Origin: CAVTUU01 sp045804965
Lineage (GTDB): Bacteria; Chloroflexota; Chloroflexia; Thermomicrobiales; UBA6265
Assembly: GCA_045804965.1 (NCBI GenBank)
Contig: JBJMMD010000009.1
Coordinates: 186,001-250,000 of the forward strand
Reading direction: 5' to 3'
Length of the DNA: 64,000 nucleotides
How positions within the stretch are numbered: position 1 is the stretch's first letter; every line of letters begins with the position of its first letter. A program made the translations under genes and the position numbers. Positions 8,028-16,180 of this stretch are shown piece after piece. Under the pieces are notes generated by a model, which was not told the DNA's origin, ran no database searches, and saw nothing but the letters and a program-made list of their open reading frames with translations.

Positions 8028-8794
8028 TGCATCGATCCTTGAGATTGGGTCGGCATCCATGCCGCCGTCGGCGCGCGCAGGAAGGTGATCAAGAGCCAGA
8101 CAACTAAGCCGTAGGTGGCGACAAGCAGCGGGAGCGTCCAATCGCCCAGCGTCCAATCGACCCCGACCCCTTCTCCGCCCCAAAAGGTCCCGAACGAGGT
8201 CAGCGCCAGACCAACTGAAAGCTTGATCGCATTTTCCGGGACGCGGCTCAGCGGCCGGTGGACAGCCACGCCGACACCGGCGACGAGGACGAAGGCCGCG
8301 GCGGCTCCGGCCGCGCTCGGACCGAAGCGCCCCGCGTTCGCGCCGAAGGTGAGGACGATGAAGGCGACCTCCAATCCTTCGAGAAACACCCCTTTGAAGG
8401 AGACGACAAACCCTGTCCAATCGAGCCCCGTCGCAGGAGGCGTTTCTTCGCCAAGTTCGTCCAATTCCCGCCGGAAGATTTCCGTCTCATCATGCTTGGC
8501 TTTCAATCCTGCCCCTCGCAGCACCGCCTTCCGCAGCCACTGGAGTCCGAAGATGAGAAGCAAAACGCCGATCACGACCTGGAGTCCAGACAAGGGGATG
8601 TATCGCACCAGAGCCGGGCCGAACGCAGCCACGACGACCACGAGCGCCGCAAGCGCGGCTGCAACGCCGGTCAGGGCCGAGCGCCATCCGCGTGTGAGAC
8701 CGACCGCAAGTACGATCGTCAACGCCTCGACCATTTCCACCGCCGAAGCGAGGAACGAGGTCAGGACGAGCAACACCGTATTCAAGAGTTTCAT
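8024..8794 (-). CDS. COG4280-like/FTR1-like integral membrane protein
   Basis: A 256-residue polytopic protein with about seven hydrophobic segments. Two repeated acidic motifs lie in membrane segments: VEMVEALTIVLAVG near the N-terminus and FLEGLEVAFIVLTFG in the middle. ExxE-type pairs of this kind resemble the REGLE motifs of FTR1 iron permeases, and the overall protein resembles predicted membrane proteins of COG4280. A charged loop (KAKHDETEIFRRELDELGEE) separates the halves. Possible cation transport is inferred. It is followed by a coupled 65-residue membrane protein. Confidence 0.65.
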   Translation of the reverse strand: MKLLNTVLLVLTSFLASAVEMVEALTIVLAVGLTRGWRSALTGVAAALAALVVVVAAFGPALVRYIPLSGLQVVIGVLLLIFGLQWLRKAVLRGAGLKAKHDETEIFRRELDELGEETPPATGLDWTGFVVSFKGVFLEGLEVAFIVLTFGANAGRFGPSAAGAAAAFVLVAGVGVAVHRPLSRVPENAIKLSVGLALTSFGTFWGGEGVGVDWTLGDWTLPLLVATYGLVVWLLITFLRAPTAAWMPTQSQGSMQ

Positions 8795-9185
8795 CCCCTC
8801 AAGCTGAGCGCAGTTTTCGACTCGCGCGCCCGATGGCAGGTTGCCTCTGGGTCGCCGGCGAGCACGCGGTTACCGTACCAGACGATGACCGGCTGCACTA
8901 GAGTGGCAACGGAGAAGCAGAAGCGTCTGCACGAGTGTGCGTCGCTCCGTACGCGTTTCATTTGACGCCAAACTACCGCGCTGCTACGCTCCGCCGATAC
9001 AACGCGACAACGCAAGTGAGATCGGTTCCTACGGCCCGTTGCCCGGCGATGGGCGTAGGCGACGAGGAGGAACGCTTTTCGGCATTGTGCGGAATTTGGT
9101 CCGACGCCAACCGTTTGACCACGGTCACGCCGGCGCGCTCTGCCGAGCCGCAGGGCGAATATCCCATCACGAAAAGGGAGATGAT
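8795..9185. other. 391-base intergenic region upstream of the ABC transporter
   Basis: No convincing gene on either strand. The long plus frame from 8937 into the binding protein is not coding-like before 9186. A sigma70-type promoter candidate lies at 8962-8990. No riboswitch or tRNA was recognised. Confidence 0.6.
8962..8990 (+). promoter_or_regulatory. candidate sigma70 promoter for the peptide ABC operon
   Basis: TTGACG, 17 bases, then TACGCT, about 195 bases upstream of the binding-protein ATG. The -35 box is strong and the -10 box weak. Confidence 0.35.
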
Positions 9186-10895
9186 ATGACAGCGAGCGAG
9201 ATCCTATCGGACACGGTGCTTCCCACTGGTAAGCGGCTGACAGCGGCGCAGCTCAGCCGCCGGCGATTCATGCAGAGTCTGCTCGCGTCCGGCGCGGTGG
9301 CCGCGGGCGCGGGCATCCTTCGCACCGCCGGAGTTGCCGCGCAGAATGCGACTCCGGCCGCGCCATTTAGCGGTGATCTGGCCGCCGATCAGGTCATGAC
9401 CCTGCCACTTACCGAGCCGACGACGATGGATCCGGGCGTCAGCTACGGCGACGACGAGCTGTCCATCTTCTACAACATCTTTGACGGTCTCGTCGGCATC
9501 GATCAGCAGACAGGCGAAGTCGTTCCACGCGTCGCGGAGAGATACGAGGCGAACGCCGACGCTTCTGAGTACACCTTCCACATCCGCTCTGGTGTCACTT
9601 GGTCGGATGGAACTCCGCTCACTGCTCAGGACTTCCTCTACAGTTGGAAGCGCGTGCTCGATCCGAACACCTTGTCGCAGTACATCCCGGCGCTCTACCC
9701 GATCAAGAACGCGGAAAAGATCGCCAATGGTGAGGCGGACATCGCCGATTTCGGCGTTGCCGCGCCCGATGATTCGACACTCGTCGTCACCCTGGAAGGA
9801 CCGACAACCTTCTTTCCACTACTCGCCACTACGTGGACGTTTTTCCCGGTGCCAAAGCATGTCGTTGACGCGAAGGCCGAGGCGTGGGTGGAGGCAGGGA
9901 ACATCGTTTCCAACGGCCCGTACGTGATGACCGAATGGTCGCACGATCAGCAGATCGTGCTCGGGGCGAACGACAAGTACTACGGCGACAAGCCAACGAT
10001 CACCAAAGCGACGTACCGCCTGTATAAAGATGACACCCTCCAGGCGTACAGCTCGTACGAAAACAATGAGCTCGACTATGCCGAGCCGGGCGGACCTGAC
10101 CTCGAGCGTATCTTGGCCGATCCTACGCTCTCGGCGGAGCTGATCCAGTTCCCGCTCTCCAACACCTATTTCATGATCGGCGACACCACGAACCCGCCAA
10201 CCGACAAGGTTGAATTCCGGCAAGCGCTCTACAAGTCGATCGACCGTCAAACGCTAGCCACAACGATTTTCAAGGGTGAATACTTACCTGCAGCGTCGGT
10301 CCTGCCGCCCAACATTCCCGGCAACAACCCGGACGCGGCGATGCCTGAAAGCGTCGACGAAGCGAAGCAACTCCTGAGCACCGCCGGGATCGATCCGTCG
10401 TCGGTGAATATCGAGATCGCGTATCGCAACGTCTCACCGTACAAGACGTTGGCGGAGTTTTTGCAGTCGGAGTGGCAGGAGAATCTCGGCATCAAGATCA
10501 AATTGACGCCAATTGAAGACAGCGCTTATAGCGACTGGCGCGCCGCTCGCGCCACAACGAAATTCAACATCTACACCGGTGTTTGGGGATCGGACTTCGC
10601 GGACGCGTCGAACTGGTTCAACCAGAACTTCACAACCGCCGCCGATCACTATCAGTCGCACTGGTCGAACGCGGAATTCGATCAACTGGTTGAAACCGCG
10701 GTCACGAACACGAACACCGAGGAGCGCGACAAGCAATACAGCGATGCTGAAGTCATCCTCGTGAAAGAGGCGTCAATCATTCCGGTCATGCGCGGCAAGG
10801 CATTCCGCGCCGTGAAGCCGTGGGTGAAGGACCTCTTCTTGCAGCCGATCACGTCCGTCGTTCATCTCCGCACGATCAAAATCGCGGCGCACTAG
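9186..10895 (+). CDS. ABC transporter peptide-binding protein (SBP_bac_5), Tat-exported
   Basis: 569 residues from the ATG at 9186 (GGGAGATGAT precedes it). A twin-arginine signal, SRRRFMQSLLASGAVAAGAG (residues 24-43), leads into an Ala-rich segment ending AAQNATPAA, so the protein is exported folded. The mature part has the OppA/DppA signature: MTLPLTEPTTMDPG, VPRVAERYE, YTFHIRSGVTWSDGTPLTA. The C-terminus reads RTIKIAAH. It binds oligopeptides or similar ligands for the two permeases encoded downstream. The frame extends upstream to 8937, but that part lacks protein character. Confidence 0.92.
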   Translation: MTASEILSDTVLPTGKRLTAAQLSRRRFMQSLLASGAVAAGAGILRTAGVAAQNATPAAPFSGDLAADQVMTLPLTEPTTMDPGVSYGDDELSIFYNIFDGLVGIDQQTGEVVPRVAERYEANADASEYTFHIRSGVTWSDGTPLTAQDFLYSWKRVLDPNTLSQYIPALYPIKNAEKIANGEADIADFGVAAPDDSTLVVTLEGPTTFFPLLATTWTFFPVPKHVVDAKAEAWVEAGNIVSNGPYVMTEWSHDQQIVLGANDKYYGDKPTITKATYRLYKDDTLQAYSSYENNELDYAEPGGPDLERILADPTLSAELIQFPLSNTYFMIGDTTNPPTDKVEFRQALYKSIDRQTLATTIFKGEYLPAASVLPPNIPGNNPDAAMPESVDEAKQLLSTAGIDPSSVNIEIAYRNVSPYKTLAEFLQSEWQENLGIKIKLTPIEDSAYSDWRAARATTKFNIYTGVWGSDFADASNWFNQNFTTAADHYQSHWSNAEFDQLVETAVTNTNTEERDKQYSDAEVILVKEASIIPVMRGKAFRAVKPWVKDLFLQPITSVVHLRTIKIAAH

Positions 10896-10898
10896 CGT

Positions 10899-11043
10899 TC
10901 CCTCACCCCTTGATCCCCTCTCCCGTGCGCGGGAGAGGGGGAAACTGTTGGCACGGTTCGGCAAAATGGCCGTTTAATTTAGGCAATTTCCCACGGAACG
11001 ATCCACCTCCCGCACACGGGAGATGGAGGGCCGGGTGAGGGGA
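10899..11043. repeat. long palindromic dispersed repeat, family A copy 1
   Basis: The ends are inverted (CCCTCACCCC at left, GGGTGAGGGG at right). Inside are sub-hairpins CCTCTCCC-gtgcgc-GGGAGAGG and CCTCCCGC-aca-CGGGAG. It lies between the binding protein and permease genes of one operon, so it is transcribed and may act in mRNA stability. Related copies lie near 13460, 18412, 38450 and 48289. Confidence 0.7.
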
Positions 11044-11087
11044 CTCCTGGCATCGGCCAGAAAGCAACCTAGAATGCAAGAAACATC

Positions 11088-12017
11088 ATGAATCGATCGG
11101 CGTACATTATTCGGCGCATACTCCTCCTCATTCCCACATTACTTGCGGTGTATACGCTGACCTTTTTGCTCATCCACGCCACCCCCGGTGGACCATGGTC
11201 GCAGGGCGATAAGCCGGTGCCGCCGCTCGTGTTGAAGCGACTCAACGCGGCCTACGGTCTCGATGATCCGTTGTGGAAGCAATACGTTACCTACCTCTGG
11301 AATGTTCTGCATGGTGACTTCGGGCCGTCGTTCCAGTCACGATCGCGCACGGTTTCCGACATCATTCGTGAGACGTTTCCTGTTTCAATTCAACTAGGCT
11401 TGATCGCAATGGTCGGGGCGTTATTGATCGGCATCCCGCTCGGCGTATTCGGGGCGCTCAAGCACAACACCTCGATCGATTATTTCAGCGGGTTCGTCGC
11501 CATCTCCGGCATCTCGACACCGTCCTACGTCACAGTCTCGCTCCTCGTGCTTCTCCTTGCGAACACCCTGCACCTCGTGCCGACCGGCGGTTGGGACGGG
11601 GTTACGAGCACAAAGATCATCGTTCCCGCCTTCGCGCTCGCGCTCTATCCGGCCGCGGTCTTGGCGAGGTACACGAGATCAAGCATGTTGGAGGTGTTAT
11701 CGGCGGACTACGTCCGTACTGCCCGGGCGAAGGGGTTGAATGAATCTACCGTCATCATTCGCCACGCGACGCGAAATGCCCTCCTTCCGGTCGTCACCGT
11801 CTCCGGCATCATCCTGGCCGATGTCATCACCGGCTCGTTCTTCGTGGAGACCGTCTATCAGGTACCCGGCATCGGACGCTATTTCGTCGACAGCATCACC
11901 TCGCGCGATTATCCGGTCATCCTGGGCACCGTTCTCTTGTTGGGCTTCGTCGTCTCGGTTATCAATCTCCTTGTCGACCTGCTTTATCCGCTCCTCGATC
12001 CTCGGATGAGCAACTAA
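11088..12017 (+). CDS. peptide ABC transporter permease (DppB/OppB type)
   Basis: 309 residues with a first helix (IIRRILLLIPTLLAVYTLTF) and the BPD_transp_1 core. The EAA-like cytoplasmic loop reads DYVRTARAKGLNESTVIIRHATRNA, split here as DYVRTARAKGLNE and RHATRNALLPVV. Six membrane segments are expected. It forms the channel with the next gene's product. No nucleotide-binding subunit is encoded in the window, so the ATPase must come from elsewhere. Confidence 0.92.
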   Translation: MNRSAYIIRRILLLIPTLLAVYTLTFLLIHATPGGPWSQGDKPVPPLVLKRLNAAYGLDDPLWKQYVTYLWNVLHGDFGPSFQSRSRTVSDIIRETFPVSIQLGLIAMVGALLIGIPLGVFGALKHNTSIDYFSGFVAISGISTPSYVTVSLLVLLLANTLHLVPTGGWDGVTSTKIIVPAFALALYPAAVLARYTRSSMLEVLSADYVRTARAKGLNESTVIIRHATRNALLPVVTVSGIILADVITGSFFVETVYQVPGIGRYFVDSITSRDYPVILGTVLLLGFVVSVINLLVDLLYPLLDPRMSN

Positions 12018-12989
12018 GTGGGTGACATGGCTACCGTCATAATCAGTGAACAACCGATCGGATTTGCCAAAGCCTCGGTCAAGGTCGAAGGCTTCTGGAC
12101 AAGCGCGCTCCGCCGGCTGCGCCGCAACCGGCTCGCCCTCGCCTCAGGTATCTTCATCATCGTGCTCGCCCTCGCGGCCATCATCGTGCCTGAGATTTAC
12201 CCCACAACTTATGCTGAGCAGAATTACGATGCGGTTACCCAGCCGCCAAGCTGGCAACATCCGATGGGCACCGATCATCTCGGTCGTGACATCTTTATCC
12301 GGCTCATCTTCGGCGCGCGGATCTCACTGACTGTCGGCATCGTCGTCCAGGTCGTCATCATGGCGATCGGCGTTCCGGCCGGTTTGGCGGCGGGATACTT
12401 CGGCGGCAAGACCGACACCATCATCATGCGCACGGTCGATGTCCTCTACGCTCTGCCAAGCTTGCTCTTCGTCATCATCATCATGACGTTTTTGCGCGGC
12501 ACCTTTGGCAGCCAACCGACCGGCATTTGGCATGGTATCGCCTGGTTCGACAACAAGACTGGCGGCTTGATCGGCGTCTATATCGGGCTCGGTCTGATCG
12601 GCTGGCTCACGGTCGCCCGGATCGTCCGCGCCAACACGATGTCCTTAAAGGAAAAGGAATTCGCGGAAGCCGCGCGCGGTCTTGGCGCCACCGGAACGAG
12701 GATCATGTTTCGCCACTTGCTCCCCAATTCTGTCGCCGCGATCGTCATCGCCGCCACGCTCGGCATTCCAGCAGCCATCCTCTCGGAGGCAGGCATCAGC
12801 TTTCTCGGACTGGGCGTGCTCCCGCCCATGCCGAGCTGGGGATTGATGATCAGCGAAGCGATACCCAACATGCGCGCGCATCCGTACATGTTGATCTTCC
12901 CGGCGATGGCGCTCTCGTTCACGGTCCTCGCCTTCAATTTTCTCGGCGATGGACTGCGCGATGCGCTCGACCCGTGGATGAAACGATAG
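12018..12989 (+). CDS. peptide ABC transporter permease (DppC/OppC type)
   Basis: 323 residues from a GTG directly after the dppB-type stop. An ATG at 12027 is an equally possible start. The N-terminal OppC leader region (FWTSALRRLRRNRLALAS) is followed by HPMGTDHLGRDIFIRLIFGAR, a DppC hallmark (HPMGTDHLGRD). The EAA loop is present (KEKEFAEAARGLGAT), as is EAGISFLGLGVLPP. It pairs with the preceding permease for import of peptides or similar compounds. Confidence 0.93.
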   Translation: MGDMATVIISEQPIGFAKASVKVEGFWTSALRRLRRNRLALASGIFIIVLALAAIIVPEIYPTTYAEQNYDAVTQPPSWQHPMGTDHLGRDIFIRLIFGARISLTVGIVVQVVIMAIGVPAGLAAGYFGGKTDTIIMRTVDVLYALPSLLFVIIIMTFLRGTFGSQPTGIWHGIAWFDNKTGGLIGVYIGLGLIGWLTVARIVRANTMSLKEKEFAEAARGLGATGTRIMFRHLLPNSVAAIVIAATLGIPAAILSEAGISFLGLGVLPPMPSWGLMISEAIPNMRAHPYMLIFPAMALSFTVLAFNFLGDGLRDALDPWMKR

Positions 12990-13102
12990 GCCGCGTTGTC
13001 CTGGCGCTCGACAGCGTGCCGAGACCGCCGTATGATCCTGCCACTCGTCACGTGGCCCGATTGCGGCAACGGGTTCGATCACAGCAAAAGGGGGTAAGCG
13101 CA

Positions 13103-13351
13103 ATGTTTGAGTTTCTGGCGATTCTCGCCGGCATTCCGGTTGGGCTGATGGCGCATCAATTCGCCAACCAGCGGTGGCGAGTCGCGTCGCTGCTCGTCCT
13201 AAGCTTGGTGATTGGCTTCACAGTGGCAGCTGTCGCCGGCGAGCTGGCCGCAAATATCGGCTTTGGCTTCTTCGACGCCCTCCAATGCGCGGCCGGCGCC
13301 GCCGTCACCTGGGCCCTCGTCGCCCGCTACCGCACGAATACGATGCGGTAG
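13103..13351 (+). CDS. small hypothetical membrane protein
   Basis: 82 residues from the ATG at 13103, with AAAAGGGGG as ribosome site. Three hydrophobic segments are visible (about 3-18, 27-49, 58-75). One carries GELAANIGFGFFDAL, reminiscent of GlsB/YeaQ/YmgE-type small stress membrane proteins, but the match is too weak to name. It lies 113 bases after the permease gene and before a clear terminator, so it may be the last gene of that transcript. Confidence 0.6.
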   Translation: MFEFLAILAGIPVGLMAHQFANQRWRVASLLVLSLVIGFTVAAVAGELAANIGFGFFDALQCAAGAAVTWALVARYRTNTMR

Positions 13352-13377
13352 GGGACCGGAATCATCTAATAACAGCG

Positions 13378-13413
13378 CAGGCCGGACAGTCGATGTCCGG
13401 CCTGTTGATTCTT
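13378..13413 (+). terminator. rho-independent terminator
   Basis: An 11-bp perfect stem, CAGGCCGGACA / TGTCCGGCCTG, with a 5-base loop, followed by TTGATTCTT. It is placed 26 bases after the stop of the small membrane protein and closes the ABC transporter transcript. Confidence 0.8.
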
Positions 13414-13459
13414 ACGACATCTTCCTTCGCACCATCTCAGCTGTTGGTGCGGGGCAAGA

Positions 13460-13613
13460 GTTCCCTCACCCCCAACCCCTCGCCCTCGCAAGGGCGAGGG
13501 GAGCGTCTTGGCGGGATTCGGAGGCAAAGCACCGTTCGTTTTTGCACCACTTCGCAGACCGGTCCTCCGCCCTCGCACGGGAGAGGGTGGCGCGAAGCGC
13601 CGGGTGAGGGAAC
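13460..13613. repeat. long palindromic dispersed repeat, family A copy 2
   Basis: Exact terminal inverted repeats GTTCCCTCACCC and GGGTGAGGGAAC enclose about 130 bases. The interior holds a CCTCGCCCT-cgca-AGGGCGAGG hairpin. The interior resembles copy 1 (TTGGC...TTCGG...GCAAA...CCGTT), so these are homologous elements rather than chance GC palindromes. Confidence 0.75.
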
Positions 13614-13656
13614 TCCTTGCAGTTACAAAACCCTGGTTCATCAAGAACCACTGCTA

Positions 13657-14082
13657 TCAGGTTTCGCATTTGGACGCTTCAATAATTTGACCGATCACAG
13701 CTCTAGGATTACTGAATACCTCGTCGTTGGGGAATCGAACAACTCGGTAGCCCGACGCGCCCAACAGGCGCGTTCGTTCTTCGTCCTGTTCTGCTATGGC
13801 TTCATGAATTCCACCATCAAGCTCGACTATTAGCCGACTTTCTGGGCAACAAAAATCGGCAACAAACGGTCCAATTGGGTGCTGTCGTCGAAATTTCAGC
13901 GAGTGAAGTCGGCGGTCACGCAGAATTCTCCAGAGCGCCTTCTCGGCTACCGTTTCACGTTGCCGTAGATCGCGAACCGATGGCACCAACGGAAGACGGC
14001 GCGAAGGCGATGGCAATATGTACCCACTCCTTTTCGAATTTTGCCTCCCAACTCGCCACGCCGCGGCGTGAGTTGGACTCAA
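13657..14082 (-). CDS. DUF559 / Vsr-like endonuclease domain protein
   Basis: 141 residues. The conserved block reads RQRETVAEKALWRILRDRRL, then KFRRQHPIGPFVADFCC, LIVELDGGIHEA, and GYRVVRFPNDEV. This is the DUF559 family, related to very-short-patch-repair endonucleases, with the acidic VELDGG and Q-H elements of a PD-(D/E)XK-like active site. The first 35 residues look atypical, so the true start may be nearer LPLVPSVRD. Such genes often sit alone in Chloroflexota and actinobacterial genomes. No biochemical role is established for this subgroup. Confidence 0.8.
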   Translation of the reverse strand: MSPTHAAAWRVGRQNSKRSGYILPSPSRRLPLVPSVRDLRQRETVAEKALWRILRDRRLHSLKFRRQHPIGPFVADFCCPESRLIVELDGGIHEAIAEQDEERTRLLGASGYRVVRFPNDEVFSNPRAVIGQIIEASKCET

Positions 14083-14107
14083 CGATCTCTGGCTTTAGGA
14101 TTTCCAC

Positions 14108-15025
14108 TCACTCCCTGTCCAACAATTCCAGCACCGGCACGACGGATTCGATCCCTTTGAGGGTGTTCGGGTCGAGCATGAGCTGGATGTGGGAGATGCC
14201 TTCGCGGGCGTAGCCACGGAAGGCTTCGGCGATCTCCTCGGGGGCGCCGGAAAGGAAAACACCGTCCTCGCGAGGGCGACCAGCCGCGCCGGGCATGTCA
14301 AGCAGCACGACAACTGAACGCTCGACGGTCGCAGGATCGCGCCCATTCGCCGTCATCGCGGCGTCGACCTTCTCGCGATCAGGCGCGACCTGGTCCGGAC
14401 TGTTTATTCCCCAGGCGTTCCAGATATCGCCGTACTTCGCGAGGAGTCCGAGCATGCGCGGAGCAGTGCTGCCGACCATGATCGGCGGACCGGATGGCCG
14501 GGGACCACGCGGCCGCATCTCGCACTCGCGCGCCTGGTAGTAGGTTCCCTCGAAGTCGACATACCCGTTGCGTAGCAGGCCGTGGATGATCGTCAGCGCT
14601 TCTTCGAACCGGCTGACGCGATGATCGTACGGGTAGCCAAAGGCGCGATATTCCGGCTTGTGCCAGCCGGCCCCGAGCCCGAGAATTAACCTCCCGTTGC
14701 TGATCTCGTCGATCGTGGTCGCGATCTTGGCGGTCATCGCCGGGTTGCGGTATCCGGTGCAATTGACCACCGCGCCGATCTCGACCCGGCTGGTGACCGA
14801 GGCGAGCGCGGATTGCAAGGTGAACGACTCCCAGACACCTTGCGGTTCTTCACCCTCAAAAACGAAGTTGAGGTGATCGCACACCCAAATCGAATCAAAC
14901 CCCGCGTCCTCCGCTAGCCGCGCCATCGCGGCGATATCACGCCACTTCGGATCGCCGCCTCCCATCTCCCGTTGCGTGTCTGGAAGCACGACTCCGACTT
15001 TGAGCGGTCTCTTGCCAATCCCCAT
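14108..15025 (-). CDS. LLM-class F420-dependent oxidoreductase
   Basis: 305 residues of the luciferase-like monooxygenase fold. The protein opens RPLKVGVVLPDTQREMGGG, followed by FDSIWVCDHL, NCTGYRNPAMTAKIATTIDEISNGRLILGLGAGW (split motif: GRLILGLGAGWH) and RGPRPSGPPIMVGS. It belongs to the F420-dependent branch, which reduces or oxidises small organic substrates in a TIM barrel. The ATG at 15025 follows GAGGGGAAGGG. It is a close paralogue of the next gene upstream (19 bases away), so tandem duplication within one operon is likely. Confidence 0.9.
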   Translation of the reverse strand: MGIGKRPLKVGVVLPDTQREMGGGDPKWRDIAAMARLAEDAGFDSIWVCDHLNFVFEGEEPQGVWESFTLQSALASVTSRVEIGAVVNCTGYRNPAMTAKIATTIDEISNGRLILGLGAGWHKPEYRAFGYPYDHRVSRFEEALTIIHGLLRNGYVDFEGTYYQARECEMRPRGPRPSGPPIMVGSTAPRMLGLLAKYGDIWNAWGINSPDQVAPDREKVDAAMTANGRDPATVERSVVVLLDMPGAAGRPREDGVFLSGAPEEIAEAFRGYAREGISHIQLMLDPNTLKGIESVVPVLELLDRE

Positions 15026-15044
15026 GCCGTTTCCCTTCCCCTCG

Positions 15045-15980
15045 TTACTCGTTGTGCACTAACTTCAACACCGGCGCAAATGCTTCAACGCTTTCGACTG
15101 TATTCGGGTCGAGCAGGACCTGAAGATGAGTGACGCCATGGCTTGCGAAATCCCGGAGCAGTTCGGCCATTTCCTCTGGCGATCCCATGACATCGTTTTC
15201 AACCGGGTCAATTTCGCCTTCCGCATTCGGCATCCGGATGAAAACGGCACAGGTCCGTTCGACCTCCGCGGGGTCGCGCCCGACCTCGCGGCAGGCAGCA
15301 TCGACCTCCGCTTGGAAGGGATCAATCCCCGGACCTCGATTGCCAAACCACGCGCCCCAACCGTTCCAGGAATCGGCGTACGCCATGGTCTTGCGGAGCA
15401 ACTTCGGTCCGCGGCTACCGATCATCAGCGGCGGCCCTTGAGGGCGCGGCCCGCGCGGGCGCAATTCACAATCTCGTGCCTGGTAAAACTTCCCAGTGAA
15501 GTCGACCTGCCCTTCGCGCAGAAGTTTGCGGATGATCGTAAACGCTTCGTCAAAGCGCTCGAGGCGATGATCGAAGGGGAAGCCGTAGGCGCTGTATTCT
15601 GGTTCGTTCCACCCCGCGCCGAGACCGAGGATCAATCGCCCATTGCTGACTTCATCAATGGTCGCTGCCATCTTCGCGATCAACGCCGGATTGCGAAACG
15701 AGGTGCAGAGGACGAGCGGTCCGATCTCGACCTGCGATGTGATTGCCGCGACCGCGGAGAGAACCGACCAACACTCCCACGGTCCGGTGGTTTCCTCGCC
15801 CGGTGAGCGGTAGAGCAAATGGTCCGGCATCCAGATGGAATCGAAGCCAACATCTTCGGCCGTCCGGCACATTTCGGCCAGATCCTGCCATGGGGCGATC
15901 CGTTCTGTTTCCGGCAGATGCAGCCCAACCTTCAACCGTCGATGCCCTGGCATAGCCGGCCCACTTCCCCCCATGCACAC
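15045..15980 (-). CDS. LLM-class F420-dependent oxidoreductase (paralogue)
   Basis: 311 residues, starting with GTG at 15980. An in-frame ATG at 15953 (MPGHRRLKVGLHLPETE) is an alternative start. The blocks match the downstream paralogue: FDSIWMPDHLL, CTSFRNPALIAKMA, GRLILGLGAGWNEPEY, and RGPRPQGPPLMIGSRGPK. Both end in a stretch describing VTHLQVLLDPNT. Likely F420 cofactor and soluble cytoplasmic location. The substrate is unknown. Confidence 0.9.
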   Translation of the reverse strand: MCMGGSGPAMPGHRRLKVGLHLPETERIAPWQDLAEMCRTAEDVGFDSIWMPDHLLYRSPGEETTGPWECWSVLSAVAAITSQVEIGPLVLCTSFRNPALIAKMAATIDEVSNGRLILGLGAGWNEPEYSAYGFPFDHRLERFDEAFTIIRKLLREGQVDFTGKFYQARDCELRPRGPRPQGPPLMIGSRGPKLLRKTMAYADSWNGWGAWFGNRGPGIDPFQAEVDAACREVGRDPAEVERTCAVFIRMPNAEGEIDPVENDVMGSPEEMAELLRDFASHGVTHLQVLLDPNTVESVEAFAPVLKLVHNE

Positions 15981-16180
15981 GTTAAGCGGGCGGTATCGTA
16001 TCGCAACGGGAACATTGCAGCGTCATACCGCAACCCTCAGTTCAAACCCGTCGCTCATTCAACGAGAGCCTCTCGGAGGTTAGGCACGCTGGAGGTCGCA
16101 GCGTGCCAATGAGGCTCGGCCCTGAAAGGGCATCGTTTGTTGTAAACCGGGACTTTTTACCCCGAGCACCGTTGAGCGTG

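Noticed and set aside
8937..9185. Extended N-terminus of the peptide-binding protein (frame open from 8937)
   Set aside because: The extra 83 codons lack a signal peptide and are not protein-like. The twin-arginine signal starts after the ATG at 9186, which has a ribosome site.
13657..14082. DUF559 protein as part of a restriction or defence system
   Set aside because: It has no methyltransferase or other defence neighbour. DUF559 genes commonly occur alone.
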